From Bacillota bacterium (GTDB taxonomy: Bacteria; Bacillota; Clostridia; Christensenellales; CAG-138), in NCBI GenBank assembly GCA_023409435.1, contig JAEYHP010000067.1:1-10015 (forward strand): a stretch of DNA of 10,015 nt. Direction: 5' to 3'. Below, one piece after another: positions 1 to 6,842 of the stretch. A model generated the notes under the pieces. That model had not been told where the DNA came from. It saw only the letters and a list, made by a program, of their open reading frames with translations, and searched no databases. The first letter of the stretch is position 1. Each line of letters begins with the position of its first letter. The position numbers and the translations under genes are program-made.

Positions 1-515
1 AATTCCAATTCGTCTAACTTGAAATTTTGAAGATCAAAAAAATCAGACGCCAACTGCTCCACAGTTTGCTTCTCCATAGTAAATATGGCTTCGTAGTTTT
101 GCCAACTGATCGATTCTGCAGGATAAGGCTTTGAAGGATTTGGGTAACCGGGAAATTGCATATCGTAGAACATCCAACAAAAGCTGTCGCAAAAATCGAG
201 AATGTCTTGTGAACTTAGTTCATCTGGCAGAAAAAAGCATGGCAGGGACGTAATCAATATATCGTGACTCTCTATCGTTTGAATAAGATCGTCAGACAAT
301 TTTTCGGAAGCGTTTGCGTTCATGACTGCATCCTTCCAGTTTGCTTTTGCTTCATCCATGCGTCCGCGTGCTGCATCCATGCGAACCTGCTCATAGATAC
401 TCATCATGGCGACATGGTCTGCAGTAACTGAGTCGGTTCCACACGATGTAAGCAGCGCACTGCCGATTAATAATATAGCCACAGCAAAGAGAAATGTTCG
501 TTTGCACTTCATCAT
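1..515 (-). CDS. Putative secreted lipoprotein, C-terminus beyond left edge
   Basis: The reading frame is open from an ATG-ATG pair (515 and 512) to base 1, giving 171 visible residues with no stop. The N-terminus is a classic lipoprotein signal: basic start (MMKCKR), a hydrophobic stretch at about residues 8-21, then a lipobox LLTSC with the modifiable Cys at residue 25. The mature protein should therefore be anchored on the outer face of the membrane. The rest is acidic with many aromatic residues and shows no motif I recognise, so no function is assigned. It begins 18 bases after the stop of the broken gene 534-1214, on the same strand, so the two probably shared a transcript. The ribosome binding site is weak (AAAGG about 14 nt upstream, or GGTG very close), which would fit translational coupling. 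AT content is clearly higher than in the genes from 1403 onward. The lipoprotein call is firm; the role is unknown. Confidence 0.8.
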   Translation of the reverse strand, partial: MMKCKRTFLFAVAILLIGSALLTSCGTDSVTADHVAMMSIYEQVRMDAARGRMDEAKANWKDAVMNANASEKLSDDLIQTIESHDILITSLPCFFLPDELSSQDILDFCDSFCWMFYDMQFPGYPNPSKPYPAESISWQNYEAIFTMEKQTVEQLASDFFDLQNFKLDELE

Positions 516-533
516 ATCACCATATTGACCTTT

Positions 534-1214
534 TCATTCTTTTGCCGGAGCATCTTGGCCCGACTCACCTTTCCAAGGTGCCGTTCCGGTTCTCTTTTTC
601 TTGTTAGGATTTGACGCCGGTACTTTAAATAGCGGAGGCGAGGATGCCTGCTTTGATGATGGTGCCGAAGGCGTTGCTGACGGTGAAGGAAACGGTGTTA
701 TAGCCTCGGATCTCGAGAACGGATTTGCATAATTACCGCAGATTTATACCAATATCATCCATTAGACCCGGCTGATTCCTCGATATCCGGGAACCAATAG
801 GAGTTCTTTTTTCATGTGCCCCATCAGCATGCTTAAAAAGAATATCAAACCCTGTCGCATAGGGTTCCTGTAACTGCTCATAACGCTTGATCATGATCTC
901 TATTTGCTTACGAACCGCTCCTTGATATTGCTGAGGGTTATCGGGGAAAAGGGTTTTCCGTTGATCCGTTCCCTCGTAAAACAAGTTATAAGCGCGTTGC
1001 TCCCATGCCTCGGGCGAGAGCCAAGCATCCATTCCATCCATTAGTATATCATAATAAAGTTCGCGCTGTTCATCTTAGCTTGAAAATTTAACCACTTCTC
1101 TTGCCTTGTTTCTACGGTCACATTCAGACTGCGCTGATATTCTCTGACCGTGTTTCTGTTGTCAACGCCCACCGGCGGTTGATAACCGTTCACATAGTAC
1201 CGTTCCTGCTTCAT
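534..1214 (-). pseudogene. Unrecognised gene broken by two compensating frameshifts
   Basis: Translation starts at ATG 1214, with GAGGTG about 9 nt upstream (GTG 1226 is in frame but overlaps that site). The first frame ends at TAA 1041-1043. Protein-like sequence continues in a second frame, open from just after a TAA at 1075-1077 and rich in Trp, Tyr and acidic residues, to TAA 733-735. A third segment, back in the first frame, runs to TGA 534-536. It is a Pro/Ser/Ala-rich linker followed by a basic patch (NKKKR), and it has no start codon of its own. The shifts must lie within 1044-1074 and 733-746. Repaired, the product would be about 225 residues, soluble, with no signal peptide. I recognise no family. 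Alternatives are two assembly or sequencing errors, or a coupled second ORF starting at ATG 1041, since stop and start overlap as TAATG. The start-less third segment argues against separate intact genes. Confidence 0.6.
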
Positions 1215-1238
1215 GCCGTTTTTCACCTCGTATTTAGT

Positions 1239-1276
1239 AAAATAAAACGCCCCCCTTCCGCAGAAGAGAGACGTTT
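1239..1276 (-). terminator. Rho-independent terminator, minus strand
   Basis: Read on the minus strand, the arms 1276-1263 and 1258-1245 pair over 14 bp with a 4-nt TGCG loop. Five of the pairs are G-U. The stem is followed by TTTTATTTT-type sequence down to 1239. Because G-U pairs become A-C mismatches on the plus strand, the structure works only for minus-strand transcripts. It most likely ends transcription of the phospholipase C-like gene 1403-1996. It also lies about 30 nt before the start of the broken gene, so a leader attenuator is a second possibility. Confidence 0.8.
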
Positions 1277-1402
1277 AGATGTTATCAGTATACCGTGGTT
1301 TTTTGCTTTGTGCGTATCAGAATCATTGTGCCCTGTTTTATAACGACCAAATAGGTTCTATTTTGTTACCAGCATGTGCACGGTAAATTTGTTCATCCGG
1401 CT

Positions 1403-1996
1403 CTACGCCGTCTCCAGCTCTCTTCCCACCCTCGCGGCGGACTGCGCAAGCATAACGATCAGCTCCACGCACGCATAGAACCCGAACACGATATCCTGCA
1501 CGAATGCCTGCTCGGCTTTTAAATATTTCTCTTGCAGGCGCTCGAACCGCGCGAATATTTCTTCCGCGTTCAAACCTTCCTCGGCCTTTGCAAGTATGGT
1601 CAGCGCTTGAATGGACTCGTAATTCTCCCTAAAATACTGCGCCAGTGCTACCTCATACGCGGTATGGTTGCGCGGGTCCTCCTTAAAGCGCGGGCTGTGG
1701 GCGTGGCAGAAAAAGTCCGTGTAAAAATGGCACAGCATACCCAGGCGCAGCGCATATTTGTCGCGGCGCTTTTCGCTTTCAAAGCGAAGCGGCAGGCGCA
1801 GCAAAAGCTTTTGCGTCAGCTTTTTTACATGCTCGGTGCTGTACTTTAAAAAATGGGGGCGGCTTAAAAAGGAGGGCAAATAATCCGGCAATACGTTGCC
1901 TAGCAGGAACCGGCGCCTATCCAGCGCCACTTGAAAGTGCTGCTCCGCATATTCCAGTAACAGTCTGCCCATAAGCAGATGGGATGTCTTCTTCAA
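1403..1996 (-). CDS. Zinc-dependent phospholipase C-like protein
   Basis: This 197-residue protein resembles the zinc-dependent phospholipase C / S1-P1 nuclease fold (Zn_dep_PLPC). Members of this fold bind metal through scattered His and Asp residues and, where active, hydrolyse phosphodiester bonds. Visible candidate ligands are H6, D38 (in GNVLPDYLPSF), H56, H90 and D94 (CHFYTDFFCHAH), H98 or H100, H111 and E115 (NHTAYE). These match the order usual in the family. There is no signal peptide, so unlike secreted clostridial alpha-toxin-type enzymes it is probably cytoplasmic. Length is typical of the small uncharacterised clostridial members. The start is a TTG at 1996, chosen because GAGGTGG lies 5 nt upstream and no in-frame ATG fits. 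The gene is followed by the terminator at 1239-1276. Family membership is fairly secure; the substrate is unknown. Confidence 0.8.
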   Translation of the reverse strand: MKKTSHLLMGRLLLEYAEQHFQVALDRRRFLLGNVLPDYLPSFLSRPHFLKYSTEHVKKLTQKLLLRLPLRFESEKRRDKYALRLGMLCHFYTDFFCHAHSPRFKEDPRNHTAYEVALAQYFRENYESIQALTILAKAEEGLNAEEIFARFERLQEKYLKAEQAFVQDIVFGFYACVELIVMLAQSAARVGRELETA

Positions 1997-2086
1997 TCAA
2001 TCCACCTCAAGTTCATACTACCATACATAACACGAAATTTGTCGAAAAGTCCAGTTTAAATTTCTGTAAATTCCTGCACAAACAGG

Positions 2087-2683
2087 TTATATAGTATGGT
2101 TTACCCGAAGCACTTGCCACGCTCCCATTTCCTGATCGTACAAAAGCTCCGTGATGCCGCAGAAATCGATGTGGAACAATTTCCGCCTGTACACGGGCAA
2201 ACCCAGTATGTGGCAGAGCAAAAGGCGAACATATCCTTCATGGCTTACAAGCAAACAATCCTCGTCCTGCGCGATCAAGTCCCGCAGCAGATCCGCCTGC
2301 CGAGCTTTGACCTCCTCCCCGGTTTCGCCTTCCGGGAAGCGGACGTCCACTTGCCCGCCCATAAAGTCCCGCCAGAATTCCGGATAGCGCGCAATGATCT
2401 CCTCGTCCGTCAGCTGCTCGATGACGCCGTTGTGTATCTCGTTGAGTCTCCCGTCCACAATCGGCGTTAAATTGAGCCGCGCCGCCACGGGCACCGCAGT
2501 CTGCGCCGTGCGCAGGTATTCGCTGATGTAGAGTTTCTTTACCGGATGCGCGGCAAAATACTCCGCAAGCCGCAGGGCGTTTTCTTCCCCTTCCCCGGTG
2601 ATGGGGAAGTCCTGGTGCCGCAGCTTCTCGCTATAGTAGTCGCCTGTCGCTTTGTTGCCATGCCGCACGATATATAGGCGCAT
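2087..2683 (-). CDS. Histidine phosphatase family protein (phosphoglycerate mutase-like)
   Basis: This 198-residue protein belongs to the histidine phosphatase superfamily, which transfers or removes phosphate through a phospho-histidine intermediate. The N-terminal motif RHG (residues 7-9) provides the nucleophile His8 and phosphate-binding Arg7. The second phosphate-pocket Arg is R58 in SEYLRTAQTA. Glu82 in LNEIHNG is the likely acid/base, and H148 in VSHEG is the second catalytic His. The usual residue after RHG (E or Q) is replaced by Asn followed by a longer insert before PITGEG. This, and the about 200-residue length, suggest a broad small-molecule phosphatase rather than a glycolytic mutase. 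The ATG at 2683 has GGGAGG 6 nt upstream. The gene starts 27 nt after the T-tract of the typA terminator, so it needs readthrough or its own promoter. A weak candidate overlaps the terminator (TTGCTT, 17 nt, TATCAT; 2702-2730) but would leave a very short leader. The substrate cannot be inferred. Confidence 0.88.
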   Translation of the reverse strand: MRLYIVRHGNKATGDYYSEKLRHQDFPITGEGEENALRLAEYFAAHPVKKLYISEYLRTAQTAVPVAARLNLTPIVDGRLNEIHNGVIEQLTDEEIIARYPEFWRDFMGGQVDVRFPEGETGEEVKARQADLLRDLIAQDEDCLLVSHEGYVRLLLCHILGLPVYRRKLFHIDFCGITELLYDQEMGAWQVLRVNHTI

Positions 2684-2709
2684 GCATTACCTCCCGGCAG
2701 AATGATAAG

Positions 2710-2735
2710 AAAAAAGGGCCTGCAAAGCAAGCCCC
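2710..2735 (-). terminator. Rho-independent terminator of typA
   Basis: On the minus strand, GGGCTTGC (2734-2727) pairs with GCAGGCCC (2723-2716) as an 8-bp stem with a TTT loop, followed immediately by six T residues (2715-2710). It begins 13 bases after the typA stop codon and separates typA from the downstream phosphatase gene. Confidence 0.9.
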
Positions 2736-2746
2736 ATTGGTATCGA

Positions 2747-4558
2747 TCAAACTTTTGCGGACTTCATCCGCAAATCCTTGTTCAGCACCCGCTTGCGCAT
2801 GCGGATATTTTCCGGCGTTACTTCCACCAGTTCGTCGTCCGCAATGAACTCCAGGCACTGTTCCAGGGAAAGCAGCGTCGGCGGGGTCAAACGCAGCGCC
2901 TCGTCGGAACCGGAGGCGCGCATGTTGGTGACATGCTTCTTCTTGCACACGTTCACCACGATATCGCCCATCTTGGCGCATTCGCCCACCACCTGGCCCT
3001 CGTACACCGGGATGCCGGAGCCCACGAAGAGTCTGCCGCGCTCCTGGGTGTTGAATAGGCCGTAGGCGGAGGTATCGCCCGTTTCGTGGGCGACCAGGCT
3101 GCCGTGCGTGCGCTCGGGCAGTTCGCCCTTGTAGGGCGCGTAGCCGTCGAATATATGGCTCATGATGCCGTTGCCGCGCGTATCGGTCAATAGCTCGCTG
3201 CGGTAACCCATCAATCCGCGCGCCGGGATGGAGAACCGCAGGCGGGTACCTTCGTCGCCCGCTATCATGTCTACAAGCTCCGCTTTTCTCGTGCCCAGCT
3301 TTTCCATGACCGCGCCCACAAACTCCTGCGGCACGTCCACGGTAAGCGCTTCCATAGGCTCCAGCCTTTCGCCGTTTTCGCCTTCCCGGTAGATAACCTT
3401 GGGGCGCGTCACGGCAAACTCATAGCCCTGCCTGCGCATGGTCTCGATCAATATGGAAAGGTGCAGCTCGCCGCGCCCGCAGACTTCAAATGCGTCGGTC
3501 GAGCCCGTCTCGTTCACGCGCATGGAGACGTTGGTCATCACCTCGCGGAACAAACGCTCCCTGAGGTTGCGGCTTGTAACATACTTGCCCTCGCGTCCTG
3601 CAAAGGGGCTGTCATTCACGACAAACAGCATGGAGACCGTGGGCTCGTCGATATGCACGAACGGCAGCGGCTCAATGGCATCCAAAGTGCAGACTGTCTG
3701 GCCCACGTTCAGGCCCTCTACACCCGCCACAGCCACGATATCGCCCGCTGTGGCGTCCTCGACCTCTATGCGCTTCAAGCCTTCAAAATGGTATAGCCGC
3801 GTCAGTTTCGCATCCTTCTGCGGAATGCCGCCGCCGCATAATACCACCTGCATGTTGCGCCGCGCGGTGCCGCGCACGATGCGCCCTACGCCGATGCGGC
3901 CCACGTATTCGTCATAATCGATTGTGGAAAATAAAATCTGAAGCGAGCCGTCCGGGTCGCCTTCCGGCGCGGGGATGGCGGAAAGGATCGTGTCGAACAG
4001 CGGCTCCAGGCTATCCTGAAGCGCCTCCGGCTCCATACCGGCCTGCCCGTCGCGGGCGGAGGCGTACACCACAGGGAAGTCAAGCTGCTCTGCGGAAGCG
4101 CCAAGGTCCATGAACAGCTCCAGCACCTCGTCCACCACTTCAAGCGGCCGGGCGCCCGGTCTATCCACCTTGTTGACAACGACGACGGGAATCTTGTTGA
4201 GCTCCAGCGCCTTTCGCAACACGAACCGCGTCTGCGGCATGCAGCCTTCAAATGCGTCCACCAAAAGAAGCACGCCGTCCACCAGCTGCAGGATGCGCTC
4301 CACCTCGCCGCCGAAGTCCGCGTGCCCCGGCGTATCCACAATGTTGATGCGTACGCCCCGGTAGGTCACCGCCGTGTTTTTGCTTAATATTGTAATGCCG
4401 CGCTCGCGCTCAAGATCATTGCTGTCCATCACGCGTTCCTGCACCTGTTCGTTGGCGCGGAACACGCCGCTTTGCTTTAAAAGTTGATCCACCAAAGTGG
4501 TCTTTCCGTGGTCTACGTGCGCGATAATGGCGACGTTTCGTATTGCCTGGTTCTGCAT
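2747..4558 (-). CDS. typA: Ribosome-associated translational GTPase TypA/BipA
   Basis: This is TypA/BipA, a GTPase related to EF-G that binds the ribosome and aids large-subunit assembly and adaptation to stress or cold. With the start at ATG 4558 the protein has 603 residues, close to the usual 605-615. The GTPase motifs are intact: G1 AHVDHGKT (13-20), switch I with RGITI (53-57), G3 DTPGH (75-79), G4 NKVD (129-132) and G5 in YASARDG. Domain II and EF-G-like domains follow, ending in the basic BipA tail (RMRKRVLNKDLRMKSAKV). The reading frame stays open to an ATG at 4640-4642, but that extension runs across the -35 and -10 boxes, so it cannot be translated from this promoter. A GGGG stretch lies directly before ATG 4558, closer than ideal, so the exact start is slightly uncertain. 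The gene appears to be its own transcription unit, between a promoter at 4614-4642 and a terminator at 2710-2735. Confidence 0.97.
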   Translation of the reverse strand: MQNQAIRNVAIIAHVDHGKTTLVDQLLKQSGVFRANEQVQERVMDSNDLERERGITILSKNTAVTYRGVRINIVDTPGHADFGGEVERILQLVDGVLLLVDAFEGCMPQTRFVLRKALELNKIPVVVVNKVDRPGARPLEVVDEVLELFMDLGASAEQLDFPVVYASARDGQAGMEPEALQDSLEPLFDTILSAIPAPEGDPDGSLQILFSTIDYDEYVGRIGVGRIVRGTARRNMQVVLCGGGIPQKDAKLTRLYHFEGLKRIEVEDATAGDIVAVAGVEGLNVGQTVCTLDAIEPLPFVHIDEPTVSMLFVVNDSPFAGREGKYVTSRNLRERLFREVMTNVSMRVNETGSTDAFEVCGRGELHLSILIETMRRQGYEFAVTRPKVIYREGENGERLEPMEALTVDVPQEFVGAVMEKLGTRKAELVDMIAGDEGTRLRFSIPARGLMGYRSELLTDTRGNGIMSHIFDGYAPYKGELPERTHGSLVAHETGDTSAYGLFNTQERGRLFVGSGIPVYEGQVVGECAKMGDIVVNVCKKKHVTNMRASGSDEALRLTPPTLLSLEQCLEFIADDELVEVTPENIRMRKRVLNKDLRMKSAKV

Positions 4559-4589
4559 TCCCCTTGTTTCACCCTGATTTCGTAGATTG

Positions 4590-4606
4590 CGCGCCTTATC
4601 GGCGCG
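4590..4606 (-). other. GC-rich hairpin in typA 5' leader
   Basis: On the minus strand CGCGCC (4606-4601) pairs with GGCGCG (4595-4590) across a GATAA loop. It lies within the first roughly 20 nt of the predicted typA transcript, about 30 nt before the start codon. It has no T-tract, so it is not a terminator. It may stabilise the 5' end or affect translation at low temperature; this is inference. Confidence 0.6.
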
Positions 4607-4613
4607 ACAAATC

Positions 4614-4642
4614 ATTATAAAACAGGAACGCAAAAAGTGCAA
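4614..4642 (-). promoter_or_regulatory. Sigma-A promoter of typA
   Basis: On the minus strand TTGCAC (4642-4637) is separated by exactly 17 nt from a perfect TATAAT (4619-4614). Transcription should start around 4606-4608, giving a leader of about 50 nt before ATG 4558. Confidence 0.88.
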
Positions 4643-4680
4643 CTGAAATCGGTCAAGACTCTGTAAAACGCTTAGTAAGG

Positions 4681-5334
4681 TTACTTTTGATAACTTTCGA
4701 TAATGCGGCCTACAAACTCCGAAAATTCCTCCTCGGTGATCCCTTCCCGCCCTTCTACATAATACATGTAGCCGCCAATTGTAAACTGGGCGATATAGAC
4801 CGCGCTTTCTTCTCTTTTGTATCCGGTGTTTTTATTTTCAAATACATACGCGGGCTGCACATAAGCGTCAACGGCTGTTCCGTTGACGAGCGAGTGCTGA
4901 TGCGCCGTATTGCCAGAGCTATAATCAATAAGCGTGTTGCTCAGATCGGACCATGCCTTATTTCCAACGGAAAGAATGATCGTTTTTCCGAAATATGGCT
5001 CGTTTGCGGGATCGAGAATCCCGATATCCACTGCGTCCAGTTCATCGGCTTTGATGTAGTCTGCGCTCGCATATACCCAATCCTCTTTCAGGCTGCCGGG
5101 GATGCAGGCGGCGATATCGATGCCAAGGAGAGTATTTAATTCTTCCGCGGCAAGTTCCTCCGAATATGCGTCAGGGTTCCACTTTGGTACGAAGTCATAT
5201 ACGCCGTCTATTTCATTGAATACAAGCTGCTGCCCGCCCGCGCCATTCGAAAAGAAGCGAACGACAAGTACGGACAGCACGATCAACACAATAGGCGCAA
5301 TCGCGGCAATTGGGATCAGACGTTTATGCCACAT
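4681..5334 (-). CDS. Membrane-anchored extracellular protein of unknown function
   Basis: This 217-residue protein starts at ATG 5334, with AAGGAGGA about 7 nt upstream. It has a short basic N-terminus (MWHKR), one hydrophobic helix at about residues 7-27 and no lipobox Cys, so it is likely a signal anchor with the rest outside the cell. The exported part is acidic and rich in Tyr, Asp and Asn. Its C-terminal third (IAQFTIGGYMYYVEGREG, then a charged helix) loosely recalls the DUF4367-type C-terminal domain attached to some Bacillota anti-sigma factors and lipoproteins, but I would not assign it on this alone. No catalytic motif is visible. The next gene on the strand, typA, has its own promoter starting 39 bases after this stop codon, and no hairpin terminator is seen between them, so readthrough into typA is possible. 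GC is somewhat lower than in typA. Confidence 0.8.
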   Translation of the reverse strand: MWHKRLIPIAAIAPIVLIVLSVLVVRFFSNGAGGQQLVFNEIDGVYDFVPKWNPDAYSEELAAEELNTLLGIDIAACIPGSLKEDWVYASADYIKADELDAVDIGILDPANEPYFGKTIILSVGNKAWSDLSNTLIDYSSGNTAHQHSLVNGTAVDAYVQPAYVFENKNTGYKREESAVYIAQFTIGGYMYYVEGREGITEEEFSEFVGRIIESYQK

Positions 5335-5468
5335 AAGCTCTCCTCCTTGGCGATAGTAAGCTATGGGGGAAAGGTTAAGTTTTAGAGGTTGTTACATCAC
5401 GATATCGAATTCCCGACATCCGCGTGTTCAAAACGAAGCTGCAGGTCGCACCCTTTTCCAAATGGGTT

Positions 5469-5491
5469 CATAGGGTCGTTACGACCCTATG
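5469..5491. repeat. Perfect inverted repeat, first of a pair
   Basis: The 11-base arms 5469-5479 (CATAGGGTCGT) and 5481-5491 are perfect reverse complements around one central base. No T-tract follows on either strand, so it is not a standard terminator. It sits in the gap between mtaD (ending 5531) and the gene starting at 5334, six bases from a second inverted repeat. The pair resembles a REP-type or other dispersed intergenic element; only one copy is seen here. Confidence 0.7.
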
Positions 5492-5497
5492 CGGAGG

Positions 5498-5518
5498 TTT
5501 GGAGGCAGAGCCTCCAAA
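5498..5518. repeat. Perfect inverted repeat, second of a pair
   Basis: Arms TTTGGAGGC (5498-5506) and GCCTCCAAA (5510-5518) form a 9-bp perfect stem with a 3-nt AGA loop. It lies 12 bases beyond the mtaD stop codon. On mtaD transcripts it would fold as the first hairpin after the stop and could protect the 3' end, but there is no U-tail. Sequences of this shape are commonly repeated between genes in clostridial genomes. Confidence 0.7.
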
Positions 5519-5530
5519 GTCCACAGATCC

Positions 5531-6832
5531 TTAATGCCCTCCGTACAGCTGCTCCGTCACTTTTTTTGCGTCGTGCAGCGTTCGGTCCGCGTCCAAGGTC
5601 AGGTATTGCCCGTTTTCATATAATATTCTGCCATCCGCCATCGTTAAAACCACATCGCTTGCCTGCGCAGAATACACAAGCAGCGCAGGGATATCGAAAG
5701 CGGGAATAAGGTGCGGGCGCTGCATGTCTATGGCGATGAGATCGGCCTTATAGCCTTCTTTTAATAGCCCGCAGTTTTTTCGGCCCTGCGCCAATGCGCC
5801 GTTCCGGGTCGCCATCAGCAGCACATCCGAAGGGGAAAGCGCGGTGGCATCCAGCGTGTGTCCCTTGTGGATCAGCGCCGCCAGGTGCATCTCCTCAAAC
5901 AGGTTTAAATTGTTGTTGCTGGCAGCACCGTCCGTGCCCAGGGCGACGTTGACGCCCGCATCGAGAAGCTTTTGCACCGGCATGAAGCCGCTGCCCAGCT
6001 TCATGTTGCTGGAGGGGTTGTGCACGCAGTTCACGCCTTTTTCTTTGAATATGGCGATATCGCCGTCTTCCGCCCACACGCAGTGGGCGGCGGAAGTTGG
6101 GATTTCAAACACGCCTAAGGATGCGAACCACTCCGCGGGGGTCTTTCCGTACTTCTCTTTGCAGGCTTCGTGCTCTCTTTTGGTTTCGGAAAGGTGCAGG
6201 TGCATACGTGCGCCCATTTTTAAACAATCTTCCGTGTACCGCCGGACATGCGAAGCGTGGTTGGTGTACTCCGCATGGATGCCAAAGTCCGCAATCAGTC
6301 TGCCGTTTCCCGTGCCGTTGTAGCGTTTGAAAAATGCAAGCGATTCTCTGACAAGGGCGTTCTTTTCATACTCCTCCTTCTCGTCAAAAAGCAGGATGGC
6401 GCAGTTGAGGTTTGCCTTGATACCGCAGGCAAGCACTTCTTCCCCAATCACTTCCGTTTGCAAGTACATATCTGAAAAGCTGACCACGCCGGAAGCGAGC
6501 AACTCTAGGAGCGCAAGGCGGAAACCGATGCGGATGTCCTCCGCCGTCAGCCTGTTTTCTATGGGGAATATGGCCTCGTTGAGCCAGCGGTCAAGCGGAA
6601 GATTGCTGCCTACGCCGCGCAGCAGCGTCATGGGCGTATGCGTATGAGCGTTATACAGCCCCGGCAGTACCAGCTTGCCGGAGAGGTTTTTTTCCGTGCC
6701 GTAATCCTCTTTTGGGCTATCCGCGCCGATGTAGCGTATGGTATCGCTTAAGATGCCGATATACGCGTCCCGCAGCACGGTAAAGCCGCTGCCTTCGTTA
6801 TAGAGCAAGGCATCCGCATGGGAAAGAAGCAT
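5531..6832 (-). CDS. mtaD: 5-methylthioadenosine/S-adenosylhomocysteine deaminase-type amidohydrolase
   Basis: This 433-residue protein is an amidohydrolase of the MtaD branch, cytoplasmic metal enzymes that remove the 6-amino group from S-adenosylhomocysteine, methylthioadenosine or adenosine. By comparison with characterised family members, the metal ligands are H63 and H65 (NAHTHTP), H213 (HLHLSET) and D301 (GTDGAASNNN). E216 and H250 (AHCVW) are the catalytic partners, and HNPSSNMKLGSG (271-282) is the typical MtaD signature. The C-terminus rebuilds the small beta-sandwich of the family (LLKEGYKADLIAID). The reading frame is open farther upstream to 6979, but that part overlaps the phosphorylase gene. 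ATG 6832 is chosen because AGGAGGA lies 4 nt upstream. The gene starts 10 bases after the punA stop codon, so the two form an operon: MtaD makes inosine-type products that a phosphorylase of this class can split. The exact natural substrate within the adenosine-type group is uncertain. Confidence 0.92.
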   Translation of the reverse strand: MLLSHADALLYNEGSGFTVLRDAYIGILSDTIRYIGADSPKEDYGTEKNLSGKLVLPGLYNAHTHTPMTLLRGVGSNLPLDRWLNEAIFPIENRLTAEDIRIGFRLALLELLASGVVSFSDMYLQTEVIGEEVLACGIKANLNCAILLFDEKEEYEKNALVRESLAFFKRYNGTGNGRLIADFGIHAEYTNHASHVRRYTEDCLKMGARMHLHLSETKREHEACKEKYGKTPAEWFASLGVFEIPTSAAHCVWAEDGDIAIFKEKGVNCVHNPSSNMKLGSGFMPVQKLLDAGVNVALGTDGAASNNNLNLFEEMHLAALIHKGHTLDATALSPSDVLLMATRNGALAQGRKNCGLLKEGYKADLIAIDMQRPHLIPAFDIPALLVYSAQASDVVLTMADGRILYENGQYLTLDADRTLHDAKKVTEQLYGGH

Positions 6833-6842
6833 AGTCTCCTCC

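Noticed and set aside
1041..1077. Programmed -1 ribosomal frameshift as the explanation of the first frame break
   Set aside because: No X-XXY-YYZ slippery heptamer or strong downstream stem is visible in the only interval where the shift can occur, and a second unrelated shift would also be needed.
3438..3917. 159-residue plus-strand open frame opposite typA
   Set aside because: It is antisense to the conserved typA frame, with low-complexity Ser/Thr/Arg composition and no family resemblance.
5401..5413. GATATCGAATTCC, identical to part of a common cloning-vector polylinker
   Set aside because: Only 13 bases match. The flanks do not continue into vector sequence, so this is best read as chance rather than contamination.
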